Assembly (NCBI RefSeq): GCF_010726955.1
Contig: NZ_AP022603.1
Location: forward strand, 1,240,001 to 1,304,000
Direction of reading: 5' to 3'
DNA: 64,000 nt
From: Mycolicibacterium fallax
Lineage (GTDB): Bacteria; Actinomycetota; Actinomycetes; Mycobacteriales; Mycobacteriaceae
The notes under the pieces are model-generated. The model did not search any database, was not told where the DNA came from, and saw only the letters and a program-made list of their open reading frames with translations. Positions 1 to 13,549 of the stretch are shown one piece after another. Both the position numbers and the translations under genes were made by a program. Position 1 is the first letter of the stretch. Each line of letters begins with the position of its first letter.

Positions 1-499
1 TGGTCAGCCGCTTGGCGACGTCGATGGTGGTCAGCTCGGCGATGCTGGCCGACAGCGACATGTCCGGGATCAGGCCCCAGCGCGATTCCATGATGGAGAA
101 GTCGGCGTCGGTGGCCGCGAACCGGAAGTCCGCGCCGAGCGCGATCTGGATGCCGCCGCCGTAGCAGTGCCCGGTCACCACCGCGATCACCGGGACCCCG
201 ACGCTGCGCCAGGCCCAGCCTGCGGCCTGAAAATTGTTCGCCGCGGTCTGCCGCTTGGGGATCAGGTTGCGCATGATGCGGCCGCGTTCCTTGCTCGCCG
301 AGGCGAAATCCAGTCCGGAGCAGAAGGATTCGCCGACCCCGCGCAGGACCACGGCGCGCAGTGACCGATCCTTGGCGGCCCGATCGGCGGCCTTGGCCAG
401 ATGGTCGATCATGTCGAGGGTCAGCGCGTTGTGCTTCTCCGGCCGATTCAGCCGAACGTGCGCGACGTCGCCGATCACCTCGTAGTCAATGTTGGTCAT
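1..499 (-). CDS. Enoyl-CoA hydratase/isomerase (crotonase) family protein, C-terminus cut by window edge
   Basis: About 166 codons are visible and the 3' end lies outside the window. The N-terminus reads MTNIDYEVIGDVAHVRLNRP, a typical crotonase opening. It is followed by the oxyanion-hole region (GESFCSGLDF) and a second conserved segment (GHCYGGGIQIALGADFRFA). Such enzymes hydrate or isomerise acyl-CoA thioesters; the substrate cannot be told from the sequence. The ATG at 499 is chosen because homology starts there. However, four in-frame 18-nt repeats precede it and carry further ATG and GTG codons, so an N-terminus extended by ANTGA(V/M) repeats is possible. It lies 86 nt downstream of trmI on the same strand. 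Confidence 0.85.
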   Translation of the reverse strand, partial: MTNIDYEVIGDVAHVRLNRPEKHNALTLDMIDHLAKAADRAAKDRSLRAVVLRGVGESFCSGLDFASASKERGRIMRNLIPKRQTAANNFQAAGWAWRSVGVPVIAVVTGHCYGGGIQIALGADFRFAATDADFSIMESRWGLIPDMSLSASIAELTTIDVAKRLT

Positions 500-568
500 C
501 GCACCAGTGTTGGCCATCGCTCCGGTGTTCGCCACCGCACCGGTGTTCGCCACCGCACCGGTGTTCGC
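497..568. repeat. 18-nt tandem repeat, four copies, at the crotonase start
   Basis: Four 18-nt units lie head to tail at 497-514, 515-532, 533-550 and 551-568. The last two are identical (caccgcaccggtgttcgc). Read on the minus strand in frame with the crotonase, each encodes ANTGAV or ANTGAM, and each ends in a GTG or ATG that could serve as a start. The first unit contains the chosen start codon. Confidence 0.9.
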
Positions 569-585
569 CAAACGCCGTCGCGGGG

Positions 586-1422
<837 letters not shown>

Positions 1423-1472
1423 TCAGCCTGCCATGCCGGGGCGCCGCCGCCACACGGTGGCGGTCCGCCCCG

Positions 1473-1478
1473 TAGATT
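1473..1478 (+). promoter_or_regulatory. Candidate -10 box (TAGATT) for the thioesterase gene
   Basis: TAGATT fits the mycobacterial SigA -10 consensus TANNNT. A start near 1485 would give a leader of about 25 nt containing a GAGGAG ribosome-binding site. No convincing -35 is visible. Confidence 0.4.
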
Positions 1479-1509
1479 GGCCTGTCAGAAAGCCAGCGAG
1501 GAGCCCGCG

Positions 1510-2295
1510 TTGACCGACTGCTACTACCACCGGCTCGATGCCGCCGCCGACGGCGCGGTGTTCGCCTCCACCGACCTCACCCGCAGCAACTGGGGACCGC
1601 AGATCCAGCACGGCTCGCCGCCGATGGCGTTGCTGACCAAGGCGATCGAGGACCAGCTGGCCGGTTCCGGGCTGCGGATCGGCCGACTGAGCCTGGACAT
1701 CCTCGGCGCGGTGCCGGTGACCGAGATACTGGTGCGGACCTCGACGCCGCGGCCCGGCCGGCGCATCGCGCTGGTGGCCGCCGAGATGGCCCCGGTCGCC
1801 GACCCGGATCGGCCGGTGGCCCGGGTGACCGGGTGGGCGCTGGCCCCCTCCGACACCGTCGAGGCGGCCACCGATCGTCATCCCGCGCTGACCCAGGGCG
1901 ATGCGCGACCCGCGCCGGACTACTGGTGGACCGACCCGGGCTATCTGAGCTCGGTGCAGTGCCGCTGGGACGACGAGCAGGCCGGCGCCCGGGTGGCGTG
2001 GATGCGGTCGACGGTGGGCCTGGTCGATGATGAGCCGACGACGGCGCTGCAGCGGCTGACCATGGTGGTGGACTCGGCCAACGGGATCGGCGCGGCGCTG
2101 CGGCCGGACCGGCACATGTTCATGAACACCGACACCGTGGTGCACCTGCACCGGCTGCCGGCCGGCGACGAGTTCGCGATGCGGGCCCGCGCCTCGATCG
2201 GCCCGGACGGCATCGGGGTGACCACCGCCGAGCTGTTCGACCACGACGGGTTCATCGGAACCTCGGCGCAGACGCTGCTGGTGCAGGCGCGGTAG
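1510..2295 (+). CDS. Acyl-CoA thioesterase family protein (TesB-like double hotdog)
   Basis: A 261-aa protein resembling actinobacterial thioesterases built of two hotdog domains. The N-terminal half has the segment IQHGSPPMALLTKAIE, typical of the first hotdog helix region. The second half (about residues 140-261) carries TALQRLTMVVDSANGIGAAL and the closing TAELFDHDGFIGTSAQTLLV. The TTG at 1510 is chosen because a strong GAGGAG site lies 6 nt upstream and the sequence before it is not protein-like. The acyl-CoA substrate is unknown. The gene is divergent from trmI and convergent with the DUF4126 gene, with a tandem repeat between the two stop codons. Confidence 0.8.
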   Translation: MTDCYYHRLDAAADGAVFASTDLTRSNWGPQIQHGSPPMALLTKAIEDQLAGSGLRIGRLSLDILGAVPVTEILVRTSTPRPGRRIALVAAEMAPVADPDRPVARVTGWALAPSDTVEAATDRHPALTQGDARPAPDYWWTDPGYLSSVQCRWDDEQAGARVAWMRSTVGLVDDEPTTALQRLTMVVDSANGIGAALRPDRHMFMNTDTVVHLHRLPAGDEFAMRARASIGPDGIGVTTAELFDHDGFIGTSAQTLLVQAR

Positions 2296-2376
2296 TCCGG
2301 CAGGGCCCGCCAGTCCGGCAGCCCGGCAGGGCCCGGCAGTCCGGCAGGGCCCGGCAGTCCGGCAGCCCCGGCAGTC
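2294..2376. repeat. GC-rich tandem repeat (about 18-nt unit) after the thioesterase stop
   Basis: The unit agtccggcagggcccggc and close variants begin at 2294, 2312, 2338 and 2356, filling the whole gap between two convergent genes. The first unit starts within the TAG stop codon. Confidence 0.85.
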
Positions 2377-2853
2377 CTAGAGCACCGCGGTCAGCGCCGC
2401 GATGCCCAGGCCGGCGCCGATCGCGACCAGCCCCTCCACCGCGGCCACCACGAACTCCCGGCGGTGCGCCACCAGCCGGCAACGCACACTGTGGCTGACG
2501 GTGGTGGCCAGCGCCGCCCCGAGCAGGCCGGCGCCCAGCCCGCTCCAGGGATAACCCCAGGCGGTGCCGAGGGCGGCGCCGGCAAATGCGCCGGTGGCCA
2601 GCCGGGTGGCGTACAGCGTCGTGGTGGTGCGGTCCGGGATGCGGGCGAGCAGGTCACTGATCAACTCGACGGCGGCCAGCAGGGTCAGCAGCGCGACGGT
2701 GATGACCTGGCCGAGCCAGGACGCCCAGGTGTCGTCGAAGTTCAGCCAGTGCAGCGCCGCGGCCCAGGCCACCGCCGCCGGTGCCGTGAATGCCCGCAGA
2801 CCAGCGACCATGCCGATCAGCAGAGCGAGCAGCAGCACCAGCGAATGCACCAT
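2377..2853 (-). CDS. DUF4126 family integral membrane protein (Rv2120c-like)
   Basis: A 158-aa, strongly hydrophobic protein with about four membrane segments: roughly residues 3-25, 48-66, 86-112 and 135-157. The opening MVHSLVLLLALLIGMVAGLR and the internal RTTTTLYATRLATGAFAGAA region match the DUF4126 family, whose biochemical role is not known. It lies just downstream of hisG on the same strand (88 nt gap), as Rv2120c does in M. tuberculosis. The ATG at 2853 is preceded at exactly 6 nt by TAACGT, so the gene probably has its own leaderless promoter. Confidence 0.8.
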   Translation of the reverse strand: MVHSLVLLLALLIGMVAGLRAFTAPAAVAWAAALHWLNFDDTWASWLGQVITVALLTLLAAVELISDLLARIPDRTTTTLYATRLATGAFAGAALGTAWGYPWSGLGAGLLGAALATTVSHSVRCRLVAHRREFVVAAVEGLVAIGAGLGIAALTAVL

Positions 2854-2859
2854 GCCCGG

Positions 2860-2865
2860 ACGTTA
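2860..2865 (-). promoter_or_regulatory. Leaderless-type -10 box for the DUF4126 gene
   Basis: TAACGT (minus strand) ends 6 nt before the ATG at 2853. This spacing would place the transcription start on the start codon. Confidence 0.5.
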
Positions 2866-2941
2866 ACACGCCGGAGCCCGCCGACCGCCGCGGTGGAAAG
2901 GGGTGGGCGGCCTGCGCCGAGGCCCCAGCCGTCCGGCGGGC

Positions 2942-3787
2942 TCAGAACCGGCAGAACCGGATGTCGGAGGCCAGAATCGCCTTGGCGCCGATGGCGGCCA
3001 GCTCGTCCATGGTCGAGTTGACGCTCTTGCGCGGCACCAGCGCGCGCACCGCGACCCAGTCCGGGTCGGCCAGCGGCGCGATCGTCGGTGACTCCAGGCC
3101 GGGGGTCACCGCGGTGGCCGCCGCCAGCACCGAGCGCGGGCAGTCGTAGTCCAGCATCAGGTACTGCTGACCGAACACCACACCCTGCACCCGGGCCGCC
3201 AGCTGGTCGCGGGCCGGGTCCGCCTCGATGCCGGCCCGTTCGATGAGCACCGCCTCCGAATCGCACAGCGACCCACCGAAGGCCACCAGATTGTGCAGCC
3301 GCAGCGTGCGGCCGGAACCCACCACGTCGGCGATCGCGTCGGCCACCCCCAGCTGGATGGAGATCTCCACCGCGCCGTCGAGGCGGATCACGGTGGCCTC
3401 GATGCCCCGGGCGGCCAGGTCGTTGCGCACCAGGTTCGGGTAGGCGGTGGCGATCCGCTGGCCGGCCAGGTCGGCCACCGTCCAGTCCCGGCCCACCGGC
3501 GCGGCGTAGCGGAAGGTCGAGGAGCCGAACCCCAGTGCCAGCCGCTCGTGCACCGGTGCGCAGGATTCGGCCGCCAGGTCGCGGCCGGTGATGCCGAAGT
3601 CCAGCTGCCCGGAGCCGACGTAGATCGCGATGTCCTTGGGCCGCAGGAAGAAGAACTCGACGTTGTTCGCCGGGTCCACCACCGTCAGATCCTTGGGGTC
3701 GGTGCGGCGCCGGTAACCGGCCTCGGACAGGATCTCGGCGGCCGATTCGCTCAGTGCGCCCTTGTTGGGCACCGCTACCCGCAACAT
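2942..3787 (-). CDS. hisG: ATP phosphoribosyltransferase HisG
   Basis: HisG condenses ATP with PRPP in the first step of histidine synthesis. The 281-aa length and C-terminal ACT-like domain (about residues 210-281) mark the long, histidine-inhibited form, as in M. tuberculosis. Visible landmarks are the start [20 protein letters not shown], the FFFLRPKDI loop and the phosphoribosyl-binding segment [14 protein letters not shown]. The ATG at 3787 is chosen because the protein then begins exactly where the family does. A GTG at 3796 overlapping the hisE stop (GTGA) would add three residues and is a real alternative. It is coupled to hisE. Confidence 0.95.
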   Translation of the reverse strand: MLRVAVPNKGALSESAAEILSEAGYRRRTDPKDLTVVDPANNVEFFFLRPKDIAIYVGSGQLDFGITGRDLAAESCAPVHERLALGFGSSTFRYAAPVGRDWTVADLAGQRIATAYPNLVRNDLAARGIEATVIRLDGAVEISIQLGVADAIADVVGSGRTLRLHNLVAFGGSLCDSEAVLIERAGIEADPARDQLAARVQGVVFGQQYLMLDYDCPRSVLAAATAVTPGLESPTIAPLADPDWVAVRALVPRKSVNSTMDELAAIGAKAILASDIRFCRF

Positions 3788-3792
3788 GGTGT

Positions 3793-4074
3793 TCACAGCT
3801 TCCGGTAGACGTCGTCAAGGGTCAGGCCGCGGGCCAGCATCAGCACCTGCGTCCAATACAGCAGCTGGCTGATCTCGCCGGCGAGCTCGTCGTCGCTCTC
3901 ATGCTCGGCGGCGATCCAGACCTCGCCGGCCTCCTCCAGGATCTTCTTGCCGACGGTGTGCACGCCGGCCTCCAGCGCCGCAACGGTGGCACTGCCCGCG
4001 GGGCGGTCTTTCGCCCGCTGCGCCAGCTCGGCGAACAGGTCCTCGAAGGTCTTCACGGGTACCGATTGTTTCAT
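3793..4074 (-). CDS. hisE: Phosphoribosyl-ATP pyrophosphatase HisE
   Basis: A 93-aa all-helical pyrophosphatase of the MazG-like fold. It hydrolyses phosphoribosyl-ATP to phosphoribosyl-AMP in the second histidine step. The acidic metal-binding motif is visible in [20 protein letters not shown], followed by [18 protein letters not shown]. The size equals M. tuberculosis HisE, a stand-alone enzyme rather than a HisIE fusion. It lies directly upstream of hisG and overlaps its possible GTG start, so the two are probably co-transcribed. Confidence 0.95.
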   Translation of the reverse strand: MKQSVPVKTFEDLFAELAQRAKDRPAGSATVAALEAGVHTVGKKILEEAGEVWIAAEHESDDELAGEISQLLYWTQVLMLARGLTLDDVYRKL

Positions 4075-4106
4075 GTGCCGGTCGGCGTCCCGACGGCGCT
4101 CGACGG

Positions 4107-5555
4107 TCAGTCGGTCAGCAGCTCGGCGTGCATGTCCTCCAGTGACACGCCCTTGGTCTCGCGCACGTACCTCCAGACGAAGACAAACGACAGCGCCGCG
4201 CAGATCGCGTAGAAGCCGTAGGCGCCGCCGAGGAAGTCACGCAGGCCGGGGAAGGTGGTGGTGATGATGGCGTTGGCCACCCACTGCGCGGAGGCCGCCA
4301 GGCCCAGCGCCGCGGCCCGGATCCGGTTCGGGAACATCTCACCGAGCAGCACCCAGACCACCGGGCCCCAGGACATCCCGAACGCCACGACGAACAGGTT
4401 CGCCGCGACCAGCGCGACGATTCCGGTGGCCCCGGGCAGGCTGACGGACCCGTCCGCCGCGGTTTCGGCGAAGAACCCGAAGACGGCGGCCATCACGCCC
4501 AGCGACAGCGCCATGCCCGCCGACCCGATCAGCAGCAGCGGCCTGCGGCCGATCTTGTCGATCAGCGCGATCGCGATGAGCGTGGTGACGATGTTCACGA
4601 TCGAGGTGATGACGGTGATGGTGAACGACGAACTCTCGTCGAAGCCCACCGCCTGCCACAGCACGTTGGAGTAGTAGAAGATCACGTTGATGCCGACGAA
4701 CTGCTGGAACATCGACAGCCCGACGCCGACCCAGACAATGCCGTAGAGCCCGCCCGCCGGCTTGCGCAGGTCACGCCAGGTCGGCGGCCGGTCGGCGGCC
4801 AGCGACTCCTGGATCCGGCTGATGGTCAGCTCCAGGTTCTTCTCCCCCAGCAGCATGGTGAGCACCGTGCGCGCCTCCGGGATCCGGAACTTGGCCACCA
4901 GATAGCGGGGCGACTCGGGAATCGTGTAGGACAGCCCGCCGTAGACGATCGCCGGCACCGCCATCATCAGGAACATCCATCGCCAGGCCTCCAGGCCCAG
5001 CCACAACTCCTCGCCGGATCCGCCGGCCAGGTGCGCCAGTGCGGCGTCGATGGCCAGCGAGATGAAGATGCCGCTGACGATCGCCAGTTGCTGCAGCGAG
5101 CCGAGCCGGCCGCGGATGTGCGGCGGTGAGGTCTCGGCGATGTAGGCCGGTGCGATCACCGAGGCCACCCCGACGCCCAGTCCCCCGACGACCCGGAACA
5201 GGCCGAACACCCAGACGTCGTGGGACAGCCCGGTGCCAAAGGCGCTGAGCAGGAACAGCAGCGCGGCGATCTTCATCACCGACAGCCGGCCGATCCGGTC
5301 GGCCAGCCGGCCGGCGACCATCGCACCGGCGGCCGCGCCGAGCAGCGCGGCCGCCACCGCGATGCCGACCGCAAGGTTGCCGATCTCGAACTTCCTCTGC
5401 ACGGCGTCGACGGCACCGTTGATCACCGCGCTGTCGTAGCCGAACAGCAGGCCGCCGAGCGCGGCAACCGCGGCGATCCGCACCACCCGCCCCGAACCGG
5501 GCTCGGCCGCACCGTAGTCGGCGTACTCCTCGCTACCTACCGGACCGTGGGACAT
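4107..5555 (-). CDS. Sugar porter (MFS) permease, glucose-permease-like
   Basis: A 482-aa major facilitator protein of the sugar porter family with 12 predicted helices. Family signatures are all visible: [15 protein letters not shown] in helix 1, [14 protein letters not shown] in the 2-3 loop, PESPRYLV after helix 6, [13 protein letters not shown] in helix 7, [10 protein letters not shown] in the 8-9 loop, and [12 protein letters not shown] after helix 12. This pattern fits proton-sugar symport; M. smegmatis GlcP is of this type, but the substrate here is inferred. The ATG at 5555 is chosen over an upstream start because the extra residues look unlike protein and an AAAGG site precedes it. 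Confidence 0.85.
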   Translation of the reverse strand: MSHGPVGSEEYADYGAAEPGSGRVVRIAAVAALGGLLFGYDSAVINGAVDAVQRKFEIGNLAVGIAVAAALLGAAAGAMVAGRLADRIGRLSVMKIAALLFLLSAFGTGLSHDVWVFGLFRVVGGLGVGVASVIAPAYIAETSPPHIRGRLGSLQQLAIVSGIFISLAIDAALAHLAGGSGEELWLGLEAWRWMFLMMAVPAIVYGGLSYTIPESPRYLVAKFRIPEARTVLTMLLGEKNLELTISRIQESLAADRPPTWRDLRKPAGGLYGIVWVGVGLSMFQQFVGINVIFYYSNVLWQAVGFDESSSFTITVITSIVNIVTTLIAIALIDKIGRRPLLLIGSAGMALSLGVMAAVFGFFAETAADGSVSLPGATGIVALVAANLFVVAFGMSWGPVVWVLLGEMFPNRIRAAALGLAASAQWVANAIITTTFPGLRDFLGGAYGFYAICAALSFVFVWRYVRETKGVSLEDMHAELLTD

Positions 5556-5650
5556 CACCGGTGCCTTTCGCCGCGCTGCCTGACCCGTCTCAGGGTAGTG
5601 AGTCCGCGCGCGCCGGTAGGGGTTATTGCGCGCCCGGCGCCCCGCGGCTT

Positions 5651-6313
5651 TCACAGCCCGGCGTGGATGTCGCGCAGGTCGGCGACGGTCAGGCCGAGCA
5701 ACGATTCGGTGAAGGCCCGCCGCGGCGCCGGCGGCACCCGCACCGCGTTGGGGATCACCAGCACCGCGCAGCCGGCCAGCTGCGCCGACGTCGACCCGGT
5801 GACCGAGTCCTCGACGGCCAGGCAGTCGCCCGGGGCCACCCCCAGCAGTTCGGCGGCGCGCAGGTAGGGGTCGGGCGCCGGCTTGCCGCGGGGCACCTCG
5901 TCACCACACACCGTCACCGAAAAGTATTGCCGACCAATGCTGTTGAGCGCCTTCTCGGCGAGATCGCGCTGGGTGTTGGTGACCAGCGCGGTCGGTACCC
6001 GCGCCGCGGTCAGCTCCGCCAGGATGGCCTCGGCACCCGGGCACCACGGCAGGCCGGCCTCAAACAGTTCACCGACGTAGCCGTGCACCCAGTCGGCGGT
6101 GCGGGCCATCTCGGTGGCGTCGGGATCCAGGCCGAGGTCGGCGTAGAGGATCTGCATCAGCGAGTCGCTGGACCCGCCGACGGTGGACTCGCGGACCTGC
6201 GCGGTGAGCACCCGGTCGTGTTGCCGGTAGAGCTCCTCGACCGCCAGGTCCCACAGCTTTTCGGAGTCCACCAGGGTGCCGTCCATGTCCCAGAGCACCG
6301 CGCGCAGGCCCAC
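5651..6313 (-). CDS. HAD-superfamily phosphatase (HAD-IA, PGMB/GPP type)
   Basis: A 220-aa haloacid-dehalogenase-fold hydrolase. Motif I is LWDMDGTLVDS with both catalytic aspartates, motif II is the Thr in PTALVTNTQ, and motifs III/IV appear as RGKPAPDPYLRAAELLGV followed by CLAVEDSVTG. A helical cap lies between motifs I and II. Such enzymes dephosphorylate small phosphosugars or similar; the substrate is unknown. The GTG at 6313 lies 2 bp after the metH stop codon with a GGAGG site overlapping the metH end, so translation is likely coupled to metH. Confidence 0.85.
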   Translation of the reverse strand: MGLRAVLWDMDGTLVDSEKLWDLAVEELYRQHDRVLTAQVRESTVGGSSDSLMQILYADLGLDPDATEMARTADWVHGYVGELFEAGLPWCPGAEAILAELTAARVPTALVTNTQRDLAEKALNSIGRQYFSVTVCGDEVPRGKPAPDPYLRAAELLGVAPGDCLAVEDSVTGSTSAQLAGCAVLVIPNAVRVPPAPRRAFTESLLGLTVADLRDIHAGL

Positions 6314-6315
6314 CC

Positions 6316-10149
<3,834 letters not shown>

Positions 10150-10320
10150 GTGCTTCCTCCCTGACGGAAGGCGTCCTTGACTCTGCCGAGCGTGGCGGAT
10201 ACCGCGATCCGTTGCAACGCCTCTCGACCGATCGAGTCTACGTGGCCGCCCGATCCGGCCGTCCGCCCGGCCGTGAGCTGGAACTTCGCGTCGTTGCGCA
10301 CCACCGTGGGGCGCAGATCG

Positions 10321-10326
10321 TAGGCT
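10321..10326 (+). promoter_or_regulatory. Leaderless-type -10 box for the PAC2 gene
   Basis: TAGGCT ends 6 nt before the GTG at 10333, placing the predicted transcript start on the start codon. No Shine-Dalgarno sequence is present. Confidence 0.6.
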
Positions 10327-10332
10327 GGACGG

Positions 10333-11196
10333 GTGCCCCAGACGGACCTCGGCGACCTGCCCGAACTCCACGACACCGTCGTCGTGGTGGCCTTTGAGGG
10401 CTGGAACGACGCCGGCGATGCCGCCACCGATGCCGTCGAACACCTGGACACCCTCTGGAGTGCCCGGCCGCTGGTCGACATCGACGACGAGTCGTTCTAC
10501 GACTACCAGGTGAACCGGCCGGTGATCCGCCAGATCGACGGGGTGACCAGGGAAATCCTGTGGCCCTCGATGCGGGTGTCGCACTGCCGTCCGCCGGGCA
10601 CCGAGCGCGACGTCGTGCTGATGAGCGGCGTGGAACCGAACATGCGCTGGCGGACCTTCTGCGCCCAGCTGCTCGACATCGTCAACGCCGTCCACGCCGA
10701 CACCGTCGTCATTCTCGGCGCGCTGCTGGCCGACACCCCGCACACCCGCCCGGTCCCGGTGTCCGGCGCCGCGTATTCGCCGGAGTCGGCCAAGCACTTC
10801 GGGCTGGAGGAGACCCGCTACGAGGGCCCGACCGGCATCACCGGGGTGTTCCAGGACGCCTGCGTGGCGGCGGGCATCCCGGCGGTCACGTTCTGGGCGG
10901 CGGTCCCGCACTACGTCTCGCAGGCGCCGAGCCCGAAGGCGACGGTGGCCCTGCTGCGCCGGCTGGAGGAGGTGCTCGACGTCGAGGTGCCGCTCGGTGA
11001 ACTGCCCGCCCAGGCCGAGGAATGGGAACAGATGGTCACCGAGATGACCTCCGAGGACGACGAGATCGCCGAGTACGTCGCGTCGTTGGAGGAACGCGGT
11101 GACGCCGAGGTGGACCTCGGCGAGCAGCTCGGCAAGATCGACGGGGACGCGCTGGCCGCGGAGTTCGAGCGCTACCTGCGGCGCCGACGGCGCTGA
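10333..11196 (+). CDS. PAC2 family (proteasome assembly chaperone-like) protein, Rv2125-like
   Basis: A 287-aa protein of the PAC2 family, named after a eukaryotic proteasome assembly chaperone. The family segments [20 protein letters not shown] and [19 protein letters not shown] (here [14 protein letters not shown]) are visible, as is the phosphorylase-like stretch [20 protein letters not shown]. The C-terminal 60 residues are acidic and helical. Its role in mycobacteria is unproven; a link to the actinobacterial proteasome is only suggested by the name. The GTG start has a -10 box at leaderless distance. It diverges from metH. Confidence 0.8.
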   Translation: MPQTDLGDLPELHDTVVVVAFEGWNDAGDAATDAVEHLDTLWSARPLVDIDDESFYDYQVNRPVIRQIDGVTREILWPSMRVSHCRPPGTERDVVLMSGVEPNMRWRTFCAQLLDIVNAVHADTVVILGALLADTPHTRPVPVSGAAYSPESAKHFGLEETRYEGPTGITGVFQDACVAAGIPAVTFWAAVPHYVSQAPSPKATVALLRRLEEVLDVEVPLGELPAQAEEWEQMVTEMTSEDDEIAEYVASLEERGDAEVDLGEQLGKIDGDALAAEFERYLRRRRR

Positions 11197-11205
11197 GCCG
11201 GCAAC

Positions 11206-11256
11206 GGGAACCAGCGCGGTCCGGGATTCAGCGCGGCCCGGGAATCAGCGCGGCCC
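11206..11256. repeat. 17-nt tandem repeat, three copies, spanning the patatin stop codon
   Basis: Three units, gggaaccagcgcggtcc (11206), gggattcagcgcggccc (11223) and gggaatcagcgcggccc (11240), run without a gap between the convergent PAC2 and patatin genes. The last unit contains the patatin stop codon (TCA at 11245-11247). Confidence 0.88.
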
Positions 11257-12255
11257 GCGGAACCGGGCCTGGTAGTCCTCGAAGTCCCAGCCGGACAGGA
11301 ACTGCCGGGCGGCGCCGTAGCCGTCGTCGTACAGGGCGGCCTTGCCGTGTTCGGACACGTCGAACTCCAGCACCCCGACATCGGAGGTGTCCACCGCGAT
11401 GGTCCGCGCGGCCACCCACGGCAGGCTGAGCTTGGTCTGATCGTTGCCGACCAGGATGGTGGTGACCACCTTCTCCATCAGGGTCGGCGGGCGCACCCGG
11501 TGCAGCAGCCGCAGCGCCGGGAAGATCTCTTCGTTGTGGTCGGGCAGGCTGGGCATCAGGGTCACCCCGAAGGTCGGCCAGCGCGGCGGTTCGCGGTCGG
11601 GCCGGTCGAAGGTGTAGATCGGGTAGTTGGCCAGCAGGCCACCGTCGACGAGGGTGGACTCGCCGCCGTCGGGCCTGGTCAGGGTGGCCGGCTGGAAGAA
11701 GAACGGGATCGCGGTGGAGGCCCGTACCGCGTCGGCCACCGACTGCTCGTCGGGATCCAGGCCGTAGACCGAGGAATAGTCCCAGGGCAGCCGGACCAGC
11801 CGGCCCAGGCTGACGTCGGCGACGTTGACGACCAGCCGGTAGCGCTGTTCGGGCGGCAGGTGCGGGTCGTCCAGGGCCAGGTCGGCGAAGGTACGCACCC
11901 CGTAGGCGGCGAGCTGCTCCTCGATCCAGGCGTGCAGCGCGTCGCCGCGGTAGATGCCCTCCCCGGACAGCACCCCCCAGGCCGGGCCGAGCAGCGGGAT
12001 CCGCTCCAGCGGCGCCTGGTCCAGGAAGGACGCGTAGTCCACGCTGAGCGCCAGCTGCTCGAGCTGGTGCACGGCCAGTTCGTCGGCGGCGGCCGCGGCC
12101 GCGAGCACCGCGCCGACCAGCGCCCCGGCCGAGGTGCCGGAGATCCGGTGCGGGGAATATCCGGCGTCCAGCAGCGCCGCCACCGACCCGACCAGGGCAA
12201 TGCCCTTGACTCCCCCTCCGGAGAGCACCAGGTCGACGGGCTTGGTCTCGGACAT
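11245..12255 (-). CDS. Patatin-like phospholipase family protein
   Basis: A 336-aa serine lipid acyl hydrolase. The glycine-rich oxyanion loop is SGGGVKGIALVG (residues 12-23), the nucleophile elbow is GTSAG with Ser42, and the dyad Asp lies in LVDGGLLANYPIY (about residue 205). Together these give a complete Ser-Asp dyad. There is no signal peptide, so action on cytosolic-face lipids is likely; the substrate is unknown. The start lies only 5 bp past the mshC stop. A TAGCCT box inside the mshC end, 7 nt before the ATG, suggests a separate leaderless promoter as well. Confidence 0.85.
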   Translation of the reverse strand: MSETKPVDLVLSGGGVKGIALVGSVAALLDAGYSPHRISGTSAGALVGAVLAAAAAADELAVHQLEQLALSVDYASFLDQAPLERIPLLGPAWGVLSGEGIYRGDALHAWIEEQLAAYGVRTFADLALDDPHLPPEQRYRLVVNVADVSLGRLVRLPWDYSSVYGLDPDEQSVADAVRASTAIPFFFQPATLTRPDGGESTLVDGGLLANYPIYTFDRPDREPPRWPTFGVTLMPSLPDHNEEIFPALRLLHRVRPPTLMEKVVTTILVGNDQTKLSLPWVAARTIAVDTSDVGVLEFDVSEHGKAALYDDGYGAARQFLSGWDFEDYQARFRGPR

Positions 12256-12260
12256 CGTGG

Positions 12261-13502
12261 TCAGGCTATCCGGATGCCGAGCAGGGCGTCGACGGCGGTG
12301 GCCAGCGCGGCTGGCGCGGCGGCGTCGTGGCCGCCGTACTCCAGCGCGTCGGTGACCCAGCCGTCGACGGCGGCCAGCGCCATCGGGGTGTTCAGGTCGT
12401 CGGCCAGGTAGCGGCGCAGCCGGGCCAGCAGGTCGGCGGTGTCGGGGCCGGCCGGCAGCGCGGCGGCCGAGCGCCAGCGGGCCAGTCGCTGCTGCGCGGT
12501 CGCCAGCACCTCATCGCTCCAGTGCCGGTCCTGGCGGTAGTGCCCGGCGAACAGTCCCAGCCGGATCGCCCCCGGGTCGACGCCGTCGGCACGCAGCCGC
12601 GAGACCAGCACCAGGTTGCCGCGGCTCTTGCTCATCTTGTGGCCGTCCCAGCCGATCATCCCGGCGTGCACGTAGTGCCGGGCGAACCGGCGGGCGGCGG
12701 TGACGCATTCGCCGTGCGCGGCGGAGAACTCGTGATGCGGGAACACCAGGTCGGCGCCGCCGCCCTGAATGTCGAAGCCGACGCCGAGGCGATTCAGCGC
12801 GATCGCCGAGCATTCGATGTGCCAGCCGGGCCGGCCCGGGCCGAACGGTGCGTCCCAGCTGGGCTCGCCGTCGCGGGCGGCCCGCCACAGCAGCGCATCG
12901 AGCGGATCGGCCTTGCCGGGGCGGTCCGGGTCGCCGCCGCGTTCGCCGAACAGCTCCAACATGGCGGCGCGGTCCAGGCCGGATTCGTAGCCGAACTGGG
13001 CGGTCGCGCCGACCCGGTAGTACACGTCGGGGTGCTGCGGATCGTCGACGACGTAGGCCGCACCGTCGGCGACCAGCTTCTCCACCATTTCAACGACCTC
13101 GCCGATGGTCTCGGTGGCGGTGACGAAGTCGCGCGGCGGCAGGGCCCGCAGCGCGGCCATGTCGTCGCGGAACAGCTGGATCTCACGGTCGCCGAGCGTG
13201 CGCCAGTCGATGCCGTCGCGCGCGGCCCGCTCAAACAGCGGATCGTCGATGTCGGTGACGTTCTGCACGTAGTGCACCCGGTGCCCGCCGTCCAGCAGCA
13301 CCCGGTGGATCAGATCGAAGCTCAGGTAGGTGGCGGCGTGCCCGAGATGGGTGGCGTCATACGGGGTGATTCCGCAGACGTACATGGTCGCCGTCGGGCC
13401 CGGCGCCACCGGCCGGACCTGCCGGTCGGCGCTGTCGTAGAGCCGCAACTGCGCTCCCCGCCCGGGCAGCACCGGAACGTCGACACCAGACCACGCCTGC
13501 AT
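12261..13502 (-). CDS. mshC: Cysteine:glucosaminyl-inositol ligase MshC (mycothiol synthesis)
   Basis: MshC uses ATP to join cysteine to GlcN-inositol, the third enzymatic stage of mycothiol assembly, and is a paralogue of cysteinyl-tRNA synthetase. The 413-aa length matches mycobacterial MshC and is shorter than CysS. The HIGH-type motif is in [10 protein letters not shown], and the KMSKS motif is HKMSKSRGN. Zinc ligands are expected at the Cys in [10 protein letters not shown] and at WHIECS and [11 protein letters not shown]. The N-terminus [14 protein letters not shown] is typical of MshC. A TAGAGT box 6 nt before the ATG predicts a leaderless transcript. cysQ lies upstream on the same strand. 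Confidence 0.93.
   Translation of the reverse strand: MQAWSGVDVPVLPGRGAQLRLYDSADRQVRPVAPGPTATMYVCGITPYDATHLGHAATYLSFDLIHRVLLDGGHRVHYVQNVTDIDDPLFERAARDGIDWRTLGDREIQLFRDDMAALRALPPRDFVTATETIGEVVEMVEKLVADGAAYVVDDPQHPDVYYRVGATAQFGYESGLDRAAMLELFGERGGDPDRPGKADPLDALLWRAARDGEPSWDAPFGPGRPGWHIECSAIALNRLGVGFDIQGGGADLVFPHHEFSAAHGECVTAARRFARHYVHAGMIGWDGHKMSKSRGNLVLVSRLRADGVDPGAIRLGLFAGHYRQDRHWSDEVLATAQQRLARWRSAAALPAGPDTADLLARLRRYLADDLNTPMALAAVDGWVTDALEYGGHDAAAPAALATAVDALLGIRIA
12263..12268 (-). promoter_or_regulatory. Leaderless-type -10 box for the patatin gene
   Basis: TAGCCT (minus strand) lies in the last codons of mshC and ends 7 nt before the patatin ATG. Confidence 0.4.
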
Positions 13503-13508
13503 CCTTCG

Positions 13509-13514
13509 ACTCTA
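13509..13514 (-). promoter_or_regulatory. Leaderless-type -10 box for mshC
   Basis: TAGAGT (minus strand) ends 6 nt before the mshC ATG at 13502. Confidence 0.55.
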
Positions 13515-13549
13515 TGCGGTCACCGCCGCGGCACCGGCGGCCGGGCGCG

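Noticed and set aside
10150..10332. Cobalamin riboswitch upstream of metH
   Set aside because: The conserved B12-box sequence was not found in this 183-nt gap.
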